The notes under the pieces: model-generated
Seen by the model: the letters and a program-made list of their open reading frames with translations, nothing else
What the model was told of the DNA's origin: nothing
Database searches by the model: none
Made by a program: the position numbers and the translations under genes
Shown: one piece after another, positions 29,476 through 39,111 of the stretch
Layout: each line of letters begins with the position of its first letter
Numbering within the stretch: the stretch's first letter is position 1
Assembly: GCF_000423605.1 (NCBI RefSeq)
Contig: NZ_AUIH01000011.1
Location: 78,901 to 142,618 of the forward strand
Length of the DNA: 63,718 bases
Origin: Saccharospirillum impatiens DSM 12546
Lineage (GTDB): Bacteria; Pseudomonadota; Gammaproteobacteria; Pseudomonadales; Natronospirillaceae
Direction: 5' to 3'

Positions 29476-31182
29476 ATGTCACAGGAACACCCCTTGAATA
29501 CAGCTTTCCCGACACAGACATCCGAACGCACCTGGTGGAAAGAAGCCGTGGTGTACCAGATTTACCCGCGCAGCTTCATGGACAGCAATGGCGATGGCAT
29601 TGGCGACCTGAATGGCATCATCAGCAAGCTCGACTATTTGCAGGAGCTGGGAGTGACGGTGCTCTGGCTGTGCCCGATATTCACATCACCCAATGACGAC
29701 AACGGCTACGACATCAGCGACTATCAGGGCATCATGGCCGACTTCGGCACCCTGACCGACTTTGACCGCCTGTTGGAGGAGGCCCATAAAAGAGGGTTAC
29801 GCATCCTGCTCGACCTGGTGCTGAACCACAGCAGTGACGAACACCCCTGGTTTGTCGAATCACGTTCATCAAAAACCAACCCCAAACGCGACTGGTACAT
29901 CTGGCGCGAAGGCAAAAACGGTCAGCCGCCCAATAACTGGGAAAGCATATTCAACGAATCGGTATGGGAATACGATGCCACGACCGATGCCTATTTCATG
30001 CACGTGTTTTCGCGCAAACAGCCCGACCTGAATTGGGAAAACACCGACATGCGTGCGGCACTCTATGACATGGTGCGCTGGTGGCTCGACAAAGGGGTCG
30101 ACGGCTTTCGCATTGATGCCATCTCCCACATCCGTAAACAGCCCGGCCTGCCAGACATGCCCAACCCGAACGGACTGGCAACGGTGCCCTCCGCCGCAGG
30201 GCACATGAACATCGACGGCGTCATGGATTACATCAGCGACCTGTGCGCCAACACCTTTGCCCACTACGACATCATGACCGTAGGTGAAGCCAACGGCGTC
30301 TCGGTCGATCAGGCGCCTGCCTGGGTAGCTCCCGACGCGCGCAATTTCAACATGCTGTTTCAGTTCGAACAACTCAAACTCTGGCAAACCGACGGCGCCC
30401 ATGGGCTTGATCTGGCACACCTGAAACAGGTTCTCACCCGCTGGCAAAAAGGGCTCGAAGGCCAGGGCTGGAACGCCCTGTTCGTCGAGAACCACGACAT
30501 TCCGCGCATCGTCTCGACCTGGGGTGACGATGCACAATACTGGCGAGAAAGTGCCACCGCCATCGCCACGCTCTACTTTTTGATGCAGGGAACGCCCTTT
30601 ATATATCAGGGCCAGGAACTGGGCATGACCAACTACCCCTTTACCGAACTGGAGCAGTTCGACGATGTTGCCATTCACAACCTGGCCCGGCAACGTCGAG
30701 AGCAGGGCTGGGGGGAAGAGGACATTCTGAACAGCATCCGCGACAACGCCCGCGACAATTCACGCACCCCGATGCAATGGGACGCCACCCGGCATGGCGG
30801 CTTCACCACCGGCACTCCCTGGCTTGCCGTCAACCCTAATACCCGGCACATCAACGTCGCCAGCCAGCAATCCGATCCCGAGTCGGTACTGTCCTATTAC
30901 CAGCGCCTGATTCGCCTGCGCCGGGACCACCCCACGCTAATCTATGGCCAATACGACCTGCTGCTGGAAGAACACCCGCAGGTTTTCGCCTACTGTCGTA
31001 CCGCAGAGGAAAGGTTTATCGTGCTGTGCAACCTGAGCGATTCGCCGGCAGACCTGGAACACACACTGGCCGACTTTGCCGATGCACAGCTGATGCTGGG
31101 CAATCAAACAGGAGGCCGCCCTCGCTCGCTCTCGATATTGGCACCCTATGAAGCCAGGGTGTACCGGATCAGGCCCGACTAA
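29476..31182 (+). CDS. GH13 alpha-glucosidase (oligo-1,6-glucosidase type)
   Basis: Cytoplasmic glycoside hydrolase of 568 residues that releases glucose from short alpha-glucosides. The four GH13 regions are intact: DLVLNHSSDEHPWF, GFRIDAIS with nucleophile Asp214, TVGEAN with acid/base Glu271, and NHDIPR with Asp341. SRSSKTNPKRDWYIWR and KQPDLNWEN match the oligo-1,6-glucosidase group (GH13_31/23). The start is uncertain. I use the ATG at 29476, 14 residues before the conserved TWWKEAVVYQIYPRSF. A TTG at 29431 with AAGG upstream is possible. No sugar transporter or regulator adjoins it. Confidence 0.93.
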   Translation: MSQEHPLNTAFPTQTSERTWWKEAVVYQIYPRSFMDSNGDGIGDLNGIISKLDYLQELGVTVLWLCPIFTSPNDDNGYDISDYQGIMADFGTLTDFDRLLEEAHKRGLRILLDLVLNHSSDEHPWFVESRSSKTNPKRDWYIWREGKNGQPPNNWESIFNESVWEYDATTDAYFMHVFSRKQPDLNWENTDMRAALYDMVRWWLDKGVDGFRIDAISHIRKQPGLPDMPNPNGLATVPSAAGHMNIDGVMDYISDLCANTFAHYDIMTVGEANGVSVDQAPAWVAPDARNFNMLFQFEQLKLWQTDGAHGLDLAHLKQVLTRWQKGLEGQGWNALFVENHDIPRIVSTWGDDAQYWRESATAIATLYFLMQGTPFIYQGQELGMTNYPFTELEQFDDVAIHNLARQRREQGWGEEDILNSIRDNARDNSRTPMQWDATRHGGFTTGTPWLAVNPNTRHINVASQQSDPESVLSYYQRLIRLRRDHPTLIYGQYDLLLEEHPQVFAYCRTAEERFIVLCNLSDSPADLEHTLADFADAQLMLGNQTGGRPRSLSILAPYEARVYRIRPD

Positions 31183-31270
31183 CCCGAAAGTCGGCCAACA
31201 AGACTATCGTGCACCCTGACCAGTGGCGCTATACTGAGATCTGATCCGATGACGGACTGCAGTGAGCGCC

Positions 31271-32155
31271 ATGTCAGACACCCGACCAGCTTGCCACCCA
31301 AACCCAGCCAGGCTCTTAACAAGCAAATACCCTGCGCACATTGCTCAACACCGGGTGGCACGCCTCGTTTTACCCGGGCTACTACTCGGTGTGGCGCTGT
31401 TTCTGCCTGCGGTCACAGTGCTGGCAGAGACAGCGCCCCCCGTGCGCCTGGTGACTGGCGACCACTATGCCCCCTTCTCCGATCAGAACCTGCCCGAAGG
31501 CGGCCTGGCGACCCACCTGGTCACTTACCTGTTCGAGCAAAGCGGACAATCGGTCGAGATTGATGTGATCGACTGGTCGGCTGGCTACCAGGCCGCCCTG
31601 AATGGCGACTATGCCGGTACCTTTCCCTACATTGAATCTCAGCAGCGACTCGCCGACTTCCTGTTTTCCGATCCTTTGTTTACCGTCAGTTCCTTTGCCT
31701 ATGTGGATCAGTCGAGTTCGATCAACGCCAGTAGCCCGGAAGACCTGGCTGGCCTGACACTGTGCTTGCCTGAAGGGTTTGCTCACGGGTTGGCATTGGA
31801 CAAACTGGTGCTGGAGGGCTCTGTCACACGTGTAACACCACCCGATATGCGCAGTTGCTTTGCCATGCTTCAGACCGGCGAGGCTGACTTTGTGAAGATC
31901 AACCGCTACGTAGCGCGTGAACTGCTGCGCAATGCCGGCGTTGCAAATTCGGCCATCCGAGCCCTGCCCTTTCCGGTCGAAACACTGTCGATGCACTTTA
32001 TTGCACCTCGTAACCAGAGCAACGCTGAACGTTTAATCGCCACGATAAACGCAGCTCTGGCAGACATGCAGCAAAACAATCAATATTCCCGGCTAATCGA
32101 CGACTACCTGACGATCATCTACCCGCGTCAGATGCCTTCCAGCGCCGAACCATAG
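31271..32155 (+). CDS. Periplasmic solute-binding protein, amino-acid (family 3) type
   Basis: Protein of 294 residues. An unusually long N-terminus (about 45 residues) precedes a hydrophobic segment ending in AETAPP, so it may be a signal peptide or an uncleaved anchor. The mature part begins VRLVTGDHYAPFSDQNLPEGG, typical of SBP_bac_3, with a later DFLFSDPLF and GLTLCLPEGFAHG. No ABC permease is adjacent. Two Cys (LTLC and MRSC) might form a disulfide. The start is unclear (ATG 31271 or GTG 31262). Its last 28 bases overlap the convergent oxidoreductase gene. Confidence 0.78.
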   Translation: MSDTRPACHPNPARLLTSKYPAHIAQHRVARLVLPGLLLGVALFLPAVTVLAETAPPVRLVTGDHYAPFSDQNLPEGGLATHLVTYLFEQSGQSVEIDVIDWSAGYQAALNGDYAGTFPYIESQQRLADFLFSDPLFTVSSFAYVDQSSSINASSPEDLAGLTLCLPEGFAHGLALDKLVLEGSVTRVTPPDMRSCFAMLQTGEADFVKINRYVARELLRNAGVANSAIRALPFPVETLSMHFIAPRNQSNAERLIATINAALADMQQNNQYSRLIDDYLTIIYPRQMPSSAEP

Positions 32156-33144
32156 TCTGGCCCCCAGCGTTTGCGAATGCGGTCCATGACCTCCGCCAGC
32201 GCCAGAGAGTCGGCCCAGCTGTGCTCCTCACATTGCAGCAAACCCGCGTCCAGACTGCGGTTAACCGCGCTGAATTCGTAATGATAGCCCTTTCCGATCA
32301 GGGGATATTGCTGCTGCAGTACGGGCGCATCGCCAACCTGCCAGCGAGCCGCATTGGTCGCAAACCAGGGCGCTTTAACATTCACCCAGCCATTGTCGCC
32401 ACTGATAGCAGCCTCGGTCGGCAACGGGAAATCCAGACTGTATGACAGGGACGCCCGGGCACCGTCGGCAAAGCGCAGCACCAAATCAGCTGAGCGATCA
32501 ACACCGCTGTCACCCAGCGTCACGTCACCCTCGATTGATTCGGGCGATCCGAATAAATCGAGCGGTAGCAACAGCGGGTAGATACCGATATCGAGTAACG
32601 CGCCACCGGCCAGTTCAGGTGCGTTCAACCGATGCGCCGGGTCGGCTGGTGCGGCAAAGCCAAAGTTGGCCTGGCACTGTCGTACCTCGCCAATGCGGCC
32701 AGATTCAAGGTCAGCCAGAATCGACTGATACACAGGGCTGAACCGAGTCCATAGAGCTTCAACGCACAGCACCTGACACCGTTCAGCCGTCTCATACAGA
32801 TGCCGGGTTTGTGCCGCATTGAGCGTAGCGGGCTTCTCAACCAGTACCGCCTTGCCCGCTTCCATGGCCGCAACCGCTTGCTTGAGATGGTGGGTATGAG
32901 GGCTGGCAATGTACACCACATCAATGTCATCACGCTCGAGCAGCGCATCAATATCCGCAACGGCCAGGGCAATGCCGTGCCGGTCGGCAAACGTTTGTGC
33001 ACTGGCCTGGGAGCGCGAACAAACCGCAACAAATTCGCCCCCCTGGCCGTACCGGGCGTCGGCCACAAACTGATCGGCCATGCCACCGGTGCCAATGACG
33101 GCCCAGCGATAATGGGTGGTTGATTGCTCAGGGCTAGGGCTCAT
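32128..33144 (-). CDS. Gfo/Idh/MocA-family NAD(P)-dependent oxidoreductase
   Basis: Soluble dehydrogenase of 338 residues. The N-terminal Rossmann motif AVIGTGGMADQFV is followed by the family's EKPATLNAAQ segment (the EKP lysine) and LDIGIYPLLLPL. It resembles trans-1,2-dihydrobenzene-1,2-diol or 1,5-anhydro-fructose/glucose-fructose oxidoreductases; the substrate is unknown. The start at 33144 has AAGGAG 8 bases upstream. Its 3' end overlaps the convergent binding-protein gene by 28 bp. Confidence 0.87.
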   Translation of the reverse strand: MSPSPEQSTTHYRWAVIGTGGMADQFVADARYGQGGEFVAVCSRSQASAQTFADRHGIALAVADIDALLERDDIDVVYIASPHTHHLKQAVAAMEAGKAVLVEKPATLNAAQTRHLYETAERCQVLCVEALWTRFSPVYQSILADLESGRIGEVRQCQANFGFAAPADPAHRLNAPELAGGALLDIGIYPLLLPLDLFGSPESIEGDVTLGDSGVDRSADLVLRFADGARASLSYSLDFPLPTEAAISGDNGWVNVKAPWFATNAARWQVGDAPVLQQQYPLIGKGYHYEFSAVNRSLDAGLLQCEEHSWADSLALAEVMDRIRKRWGPDYGSALEGI

Positions 33145-33234
33145 GCGGGACACTCCTTGGGGTCGCTCCGGACCATTATTGTTGTAGGTTTGGGCGAGCA
33201 GGCCGCTGTCAGACCAGCGGCTCCGATCAGGCAT

Positions 33235-33795
33235 TCACTGCAGTCGCGTCACCCGGTTGATGAACCGCTGTGCCCGGGCCTCACGCTCTTCATTCTGGCC
33301 TTTGTACAACACCGATATTTTTACCCAGCCCGCGTCTGTCGCATAGAGCCGGTGGCGCTGAATCCGGTTCTCGGCGTCATACAGGGCATACCGTGCGGTC
33401 AACCCACTGCTCTGCAAGGGTTCATACACATCGCCCGCGACCTGTTCGCGGTCGGTTGCCAGCATGCGCTCCGCCAGCTCGGGCAAGGGCTGCGTCAAAT
33501 CGCCCGTTTGCACCAGAAAATCCATGCCGCGACGTCGCAGGAACCAGGCCTCGGTATCAGTGCCTGGGTCTGATTGGGCGCTGGGGCTGGCTTCCCATTC
33601 AATCGTTATGGCATCGTTGACCGTGGTGGACACGTAATCGGGCTGATCGATGGGTTTAAGGCGGCTTGGCCATTGCAAATACACAAAGCCAATCAGTAAG
33701 ACAAGCACGACCCAAAAGGTGGGCCGGCGTATGGCGTCGCGCCAGCCAGAGACCGGAGTTTGGTCGGCTGGTGGCTCATCGGGGCGGTGCGTCAC
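33235..33795 (-). CDS. Hypothetical single-pass membrane protein
   Basis: Protein of 186 residues with one membrane helix (FWVVLVLLIGFVYLQ, about 26-42) after a short cytoplasmic tail, and a periplasmic domain of roughly 140 residues. I do not recognise the family. The GTG start at 33795 (MTHRPDEPP) has AGAGAA upstream; the ATG at 33849 is an alternative. It reads in the same direction as the psp genes, 89 bp after pspC, so could be a late member of that unit. Confidence 0.6.
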   Translation of the reverse strand: MTHRPDEPPADQTPVSGWRDAIRRPTFWVVLVLLIGFVYLQWPSRLKPIDQPDYVSTTVNDAITIEWEASPSAQSDPGTDTEAWFLRRRGMDFLVQTGDLTQPLPELAERMLATDREQVAGDVYEPLQSSGLTARYALYDAENRIQRHRLYATDAGWVKISVLYKGQNEEREARAQRFINRVTRLQ

Positions 33796-33884
33796 AGCGG
33801 GTTCTCTTTGATAGACAGGCTTGAATGGACTGGCCGCACTGTACCGCAATGCACGGGCACGAGCCAGTCAGACAGACCTGTCCT

Positions 33885-34322
33885 TCAATCCTGAATTTTC
33901 GAGAATTCCCGGTCAAGTTCGTAGCGCTTTGAAGTGACGTATTGCTCCATTCGTTCAACCCGGCTCAGCGTCCGGTTCAGTCGTTCCCTAGCCGTACTGA
34001 GCCGCTCGCTCGGGCTCTCGCCGTAGCGAAACAGATTACGCGGCCGGTCCTGATGACTGTTTTCGTCGTATTGAAACTCCTGCTGAACCGGACCCTTTGG
34101 ACGCGGCGCCATAGCAACACAGGCGCCAATGTAGGCCAGCATGGTCAGGAATCCGAAGAACATCAGCCCCGCCACCACAATCAGCCGGGCGATCCAGGGT
34201 TCAATATTGAAGTGATCAGCCAAACCCGCGCAGACACCACCCAGCCAGCCATCTTTCTTGTTCCGGTACAGGTTCATGCCGAAGCCTTCGCGACGACGCT
34301 GCCAGAATTCTTTCTTAGTCAT
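33885..34322 (-). CDS. pspC: Phage shock protein C
   Basis: Inner-membrane protein of 145 residues with the PspC domain (NLYRNKKDGWLGGVCAGLADHFNIEPWIARLI) and one strong membrane helix. With PspB it senses envelope damage and pulls PspA away from PspF, which turns on the psp operon. The C-terminal half is a basic coiled coil (RLSTARERLNRTLSRVERMEQ). It begins 18 bp after pspB. Confidence 0.93.
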   Translation of the reverse strand: MTKKEFWQRRREGFGMNLYRNKKDGWLGGVCAGLADHFNIEPWIARLIVVAGLMFFGFLTMLAYIGACVAMAPRPKGPVQQEFQYDENSHQDRPRNLFRYGESPSERLSTARERLNRTLSRVERMEQYVTSKRYELDREFSKIQD

Positions 34323-34340
34323 GTGAGTCTCTCCGACGTA

Positions 34341-34574
34341 TTAGCGGTCCCGCTTCCAGCGGGGGCTGCGTTCGTCCAAAATGCCTTCCAGGGCATCGAC
34401 CCGGTCGACGACCTTATCGAGTGTGCGCAGCAGGTCATCCAATTTAACCTGATCATCTTCCGACAAACCCTGTCGGGTGCGCCCCTTGTGGCGATAGTCC
34501 AGCACCAGCCAGATCGGCATCACCACCACCAGAAACAAAATGGTTGGGACAAACAAAAATTCGAAAAAATGCAT
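34341..34574 (-). CDS. pspB: Phage shock protein B
   Basis: Small inner-membrane protein of 77 residues: an N-terminal helix (FFEFLFVPTILFLVVVMPIWLVLDYRH) and a C-terminal coiled coil (LDDLLRTLDKVVDRVDALEGIL). It partners PspC in sensing membrane stress. It lies 42 bp after pspA and 18 bp before pspC, transcribed from the sigma-54 promoter at about 35.6 kb. Confidence 0.93.
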   Translation of the reverse strand: MHFFEFLFVPTILFLVVVMPIWLVLDYRHKGRTRQGLSEDDQVKLDDLLRTLDKVVDRVDALEGILDERSPRWKRDR

Positions 34575-34616
34575 GCCTTACTCCTTGCAGGCCGACCACT
34601 CAGGTCAGCCCGGGGC

Positions 34617-35297
34617 TCAGTTTTGTTCCGTGCGGTTTTTCATTTTAGCTTTCAGGCGTTCCAGCTCCAGGTTGACGCTGTCGTCCCGGACCAGTCCGTC
34701 GATTTCACCGGCCAGGTCGCTGCGGCCATCCTTGCCCAGATCCATCGCCTCGATCTCGCTCTCCATTGAATCCATTTTGCGCTCATAGCGCTCAAACTTC
34801 TCGAACGCATCCTGCAGTGATTCGCGCGACAGCTGTTCTTTAGCCCGGCGACGGCTCGACACCGTTTGATGCCGCATAACCATGGTTTTCTGTTTCGCTT
34901 TGGCGTCGGTCAGTTTTTGTTGAAGCTGACCAATTTCGCCGGACAGTTGTTTAAGGTGCTCATCCAGCGCCTTGAATTCCTGCTCAATGATCGCCTCTTC
35001 TTCCTCCAGCACCTGCTTTTCGGCCAGTGCCGCGCGGGCCAGATCCTCACGGTCCTTCTCCAGCGCCAGGGTCGCCTTGGCTTCCCATTCAGCGACTTCG
35101 CCGTGCAGCCGGTCGAGGCGACGTTGCGCGTCTTTCTTGTCGGCAATAATACGCGCGGAACTGCTGCGTACTTCCACCAGTGTTTCTTCCATTTCCTGAA
35201 TGATCAGCCTGATCATTTTTTGCGGATCCTCAGCGCGATCCAGCAAAGCAGTCAGGTTGGAATTGACGATGTCAGTCAGTCTCGAAAATATTCCCAT
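34617..35297 (-). CDS. pspA: Phage shock protein A
   Basis: Peripheral inner-membrane protein of 226 residues, nearly all coiled coil, of the PspA/IM30 (ESCRT-III-like) family. MGIFSRLTDIVNSNLTALLDRAEDPQKMIRLIIQEMEETLVEVRS is the characteristic amphipathic N-terminus. It binds stressed membranes as large oligomers and, when idle, inhibits PspF. CAGGAG precedes the ATG. It follows the 55-residue gene by 59 bp. Confidence 0.96.
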   Translation of the reverse strand: MGIFSRLTDIVNSNLTALLDRAEDPQKMIRLIIQEMEETLVEVRSSSARIIADKKDAQRRLDRLHGEVAEWEAKATLALEKDREDLARAALAEKQVLEEEEAIIEQEFKALDEHLKQLSGEIGQLQQKLTDAKAKQKTMVMRHQTVSSRRRAKEQLSRESLQDAFEKFERYERKMDSMESEIEAMDLGKDGRSDLAGEIDGLVRDDSVNLELERLKAKMKNRTEQN

Positions 35298-35356
35298 GCG
35301 ATGTACTCCTGTTATCTAAAGACTTTCACAGTGTGCCGGCCATTCATTCGCCCGGT

Positions 35357-35524
35357 TTACCGGTCGGTTGAAGACCGTCCGACCCACTGGGTAATGCTCT
35401 CGTACAGCATCGTCATCCAGACGAACGTCAGTACGCCGATACCCAAGTGGGTTAAAACGGCCAGCGCGCTGCTCAGGGTAATCATCCCCATGTACAGCGG
35501 GGCGCGCGGGTTCGAAAAAAACAT
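35357..35524 (-). CDS. 55-residue membrane protein between the psp promoter and pspA
   Basis: ATG at 35524, TAA at 35357. The product has a central hydrophobic helix (MGMITLSSALAVLTHLGIG and VLTFVWMTMLYES, one long or two short segments) and a polar C-terminus ending RSSTDR. GAGGG lies 8 bases before the ATG. It sits downstream of the sigma-54 promoter and 59 bp ahead of pspA, so it would be the first gene of the operon. It does not resemble PspB, PspC, PspD or PspG as far as I can tell. It is short, so the call rests on ribosome-binding site, position and hydrophobicity. Confidence 0.6.
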   Translation of the reverse strand: MFFSNPRAPLYMGMITLSSALAVLTHLGIGVLTFVWMTMLYESITQWVGRSSTDR

Positions 35525-35608
35525 AACCTTGTCCCTCTGCGGTTCATTTCCTGAAAATCCCTGGCTACAGCACAGTGTCAGTGATTGTTTGCATTACCCT
35601 TTGCCTAT

Positions 35609-35625
35609 TACAGTAACCGTGCCAA
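35609..35625 (-). promoter_or_regulatory. Sigma-54 promoter of the psp operon
   Basis: Read leftward, TTGGCACGGTTACTGTA has GG at -24 and, ten bases on, GT at -12. The E. coli pspA promoter, as I recall it, also uses TGT at -12. It is about 85 bp ahead of the 55-residue gene and on the strand opposite pspF. Repeated TAGCTA motifs at 35689-35717 may be the PspF-binding enhancer. Confidence 0.7.
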
Positions 35626-35741
35626 CTATTTAACCCTTTGTTTTTAAAGAACTTTTTGGTTTTCACCCCAAAAGCCACTGGCCTAAAATAGCTATATAAG
35701 CTAAATTATTTAGCTATTTAAACCACTTAATGAGTTCATTC

Positions 35742-36743
35742 ATGACTGAGCGCAGCCCGCAACGCATACTTGGTGAAAGCCCAGCGCTGTCCGACCTGCT
35801 CGACCAGGTCTCCCAGGTGGCCCCGCTGAACCGACCGGTTCTGGTCATCGGCGAACGGGGTACCGGCAAGGAACTCATCGCCGAGCGGCTGCATTTTCTG
35901 TCACAGCGCTGGCAACAACCGTTTCTCAAAATCAATTGCGGCGCCATCAGCGAATCCCTGCTCGACGCCGACCTGTTCGGTTACGAACCAGGCGCGTTCA
36001 CAGGCGCCACCCGCCTGCACAAAGGCCGCTTTGAACGGGCACACGAAGGCAGTCTGTTCCTCGATGAAGTCGGCAACATGTCGCAAGCGCTGCAAGAGAA
36101 GCTGCTGCGGCTGATCGAATACGGGGAATTTGAACGCCTTGGCGGCCAGCAAACCATTACGGTCGATGTGCGCATCATCGCCGCCACCAATGAGCACCTG
36201 CCAGGCCTTGCCGCAGAAGGCCGCTTCCGCGCCGACCTGCTCGACCGCCTCGCCTTCGATGTACTCACCCTACCGCCGCTGCGCCACCGCCATGACGACA
36301 TCACCCTGCTTGCCGAGCAATTCGGCATTCAAATGAGCAGTGAGCTTGGCTGGGAAGTGTTTCCGGGGTTTACCGACCGGGCACGAACAAAACTTGTTGC
36401 TCACCCGTTTTACGGCAACGTCCGTGAACTGAAAAACGCCATCGAGCGCAGCGTTTACCGCTGGGGGAATGAACAGGAACCCATTGATGATCTGGTGCTC
36501 GACCCCTTCCACTCGCCCTGGCAACCGGCAGACGAAACGACAAGCACTGGCTTTTCAGCCAACCCAAATCAGAGTTTCAGTGAACAGGTGAGCCGGTACG
36601 AAGTGGCGTTACTGGAAGGGGCACTGGATGCCAATGGCCGACATCAAGGGCAAGCTGCTGAAGCGCTGGGGCTTAGCTACCATCAGTTTCGCAGCCAGTT
36701 GAGAAAGCATGGGTTGATTGAGCAGAAGAAAGCGAACAGCTGA
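35742..36743 (+). CDS. pspF: psp operon transcriptional activator PspF
   Basis: Sigma-54-dependent enhancer-binding protein of 333 residues with no N-terminal receiver domain, as in other PspF. It has Walker A (GERGTGKELIAERLH), the GAFTGA loop (FGYEPGAFTGAT) that contacts sigma-54, Walker B (LFLDEVGNM), and a C-terminal Fis-type HTH (GRHQGQAAEALGLSYHQFRSQLRKHGL). PspA holds it inactive until the membrane is stressed. It is divergent from the operon it controls. The ATG at 35730 would add four residues. Confidence 0.96.
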   Translation: MTERSPQRILGESPALSDLLDQVSQVAPLNRPVLVIGERGTGKELIAERLHFLSQRWQQPFLKINCGAISESLLDADLFGYEPGAFTGATRLHKGRFERAHEGSLFLDEVGNMSQALQEKLLRLIEYGEFERLGGQQTITVDVRIIAATNEHLPGLAAEGRFRADLLDRLAFDVLTLPPLRHRHDDITLLAEQFGIQMSSELGWEVFPGFTDRARTKLVAHPFYGNVRELKNAIERSVYRWGNEQEPIDDLVLDPFHSPWQPADETTSTGFSANPNQSFSEQVSRYEVALLEGALDANGRHQGQAAEALGLSYHQFRSQLRKHGLIEQKKANS

Positions 36744-36748
36744 ATGAG

Positions 36749-36772
36749 CAGACCGGCTGAATAACCGGTCTG
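36749..36772. terminator. Hairpin between convergent pspF and glnK
   Basis: CAGACCGG (36749-36756) pairs perfectly with CCGGTCTG (36765-36772) around an eight-base loop in the 43-bp gap between the two stops. It lacks a T-tract on either strand, so it is a possible bidirectional terminator or a 3'-end stabiliser. Confidence 0.5.
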
Positions 36773-36786
36773 GAAAGGGACGCAGA

Positions 36787-37206
<420 letters not shown>

Positions 37207-37252
37207 TCAGATTGCCTCGACAGCCCCATCAGCCGGGCAATATTCAGCGCCC

Positions 37253-37281
37253 ACAAAAAAAGGGCCCGAAGGCCCTTTTTG
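37253..37281 (-). terminator. Intrinsic terminator after amtB
   Basis: AAAAAGGGCC, a CGAA tetraloop and GGCCCTTTTT form a stem that, read leftward, ends in a T-run. It lies 36 bp after the amtB stop and separates glnK-amtB from the second PII gene. The symmetric A and T runs let it work in both directions. Confidence 0.88.
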
Positions 37282-37316
37282 AAGATCAGACTGTTACCAG
37301 TCCAGCTTGCCTGATA

Positions 37317-38534
37317 TCACTTTGAACCTGTGAACTCAGGGTAAGCGTCCATGCCGCACTCGGCAATGTCGACGCCTTCGTATTCTTCTTCCTCGGTCAC
37401 ACGAATGCCCATGACCGCCTTGAGAATGCCCCAGACAACCAGCGAAGCACCAAAGACCCAGACAAAGATGGTCAGCGCACCAATGAGCTGGCCAGAGAAG
37501 GTTGCCGCATCAGGATTGGTGATCGGCACCAGCAGCAGACCCAACAGACCGACTACGCCGTGTACAGAGATCGCACCGACGGGGTCATCAATCTTCATTT
37601 TATCCAGAGTGACGATGCTGAACACAACCAACAGACCACCCAATGCGCCGAAGAGTGTCGCAAGCAGAGGCGTAGGCGTAGACGGCTCAGCCGTAATAGC
37701 CACCAGGCCAGCCAGTGCACCGTTCAGGGCCATGGTCAGATCCGCTTTCTTGAACCAGAGGCGTGCCAGGATCAGGGCGGCAATTGAACCACCAGCAGCA
37801 GCAGCGTTGGTGTTCAGGAACACCAGAGCAACGGCGTTGGCGCTCTCGGCATCAGCCACTTTCAAGACCGAACCACCGTTGAACCCGAACCAGCCCATCC
37901 ACAGGATGAAGGTACCCAGGGTAGCCAGCGGCAGGTTGGAGCCCGGGATCGCGTTGATTTCGCCGTTTTTGCCATACTTGCCTTTACGAGCACCCAGCAG
38001 CAGTACGCCAGCGAGTGCAGCCGATGCACCTGCCATGTGAACGATGCCAGAACCCGCAAAGTCGCTGAAGCCCAGGTCGCCCAGGGTGTACATACCAAAG
38101 ACGGCAGCACCGCCCCAGGTCCAGGAGCCTTCCAGCGGGTAGATGACGCCAGTCATCACGACGGCAAACACCAGGAACGCCCACAGCTTCATCCGCTCGG
38201 CAACCGCACCGGAGATGATCGACATGGCCGTGGCAACAAACACCACCTGGAAGAAGAAGTCAGAAGACGGTGAATAGTAACCGTCGCCAATCTCAGTAAT
38301 GCCTGACAGGAAAAAACCACCGTCATACATGATGGCGTAACCGCAGATCAGGTACATGGTGCAGGAAATCGCATAGAGCGCGACGTTTTTAGTCAGAATC
38401 TCAGTGGTGTTCTTGGCACGAACCAGGCCGGCTTCGAGCATGGAAAAGCCAGCGGCCATCCACATGACCAGAGCACCACAAATCAGAAAGTAAAAGGTAT
38501 CGAGTGCGTATTGTACTTGCGTCAATTCGTTCAT
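37317..38534 (-). CDS. amtB: Ammonium transporter
   Basis: Inner-membrane ammonium channel of 405 residues with eleven predicted helices. The twin pore histidines sit in GIVHMAGASAALAG and SVHGVVGLLGLLL; MTGVIYPLEGSWTWGGAAV is also typical. The C-terminal tail (VTEEEEYEGVDIAECGMDAYPEF) is the docking site for GlnK. It begins 30 bp after the first PII gene and forms a classic glnK-amtB operon with it, driven by the sigma-54 promoter near 39.06 kb. Confidence 0.96.
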   Translation of the reverse strand: MNELTQVQYALDTFYFLICGALVMWMAAGFSMLEAGLVRAKNTTEILTKNVALYAISCTMYLICGYAIMYDGGFFLSGITEIGDGYYSPSSDFFFQVVFVATAMSIISGAVAERMKLWAFLVFAVVMTGVIYPLEGSWTWGGAAVFGMYTLGDLGFSDFAGSGIVHMAGASAALAGVLLLGARKGKYGKNGEINAIPGSNLPLATLGTFILWMGWFGFNGGSVLKVADAESANAVALVFLNTNAAAAGGSIAALILARLWFKKADLTMALNGALAGLVAITAEPSTPTPLLATLFGALGGLLVVFSIVTLDKMKIDDPVGAISVHGVVGLLGLLLVPITNPDAATFSGQLIGALTIFVWVFGASLVVWGILKAVMGIRVTEEEEYEGVDIAECGMDAYPEFTGSK

Positions 38535-38564
38535 TTTTCAGTCTCTCCCGTTAGTCTACCCGGC

Positions 38565-39035
<471 letters not shown>

Positions 39036-39054
39036 TCATCCGTGGAGGGTATAT

Positions 39055-39071
39055 AGCGAAGCTCGTGCCAA
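39055..39071 (-). promoter_or_regulatory. Sigma-54 promoter of glnK-amtB
   Basis: Read leftward, TTGGCACGAGCTTCGCT matches TTGGCAC-N5-TTGCT at all but one position, with GG and GC spaced by ten bases. It lies about 150 bp before the glnK start. Confidence 0.85.
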
Positions 39072-39111
39072 CTCGACTAATCCTTTAATATCAAGCAGTT
39101 AGCCATTGAAC

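Noticed and set aside
37351-38040. Long open frame antisense to amtB
   Set aside because: Low-complexity Pro/Ala/Ser/Arg product typical of an antisense shadow.
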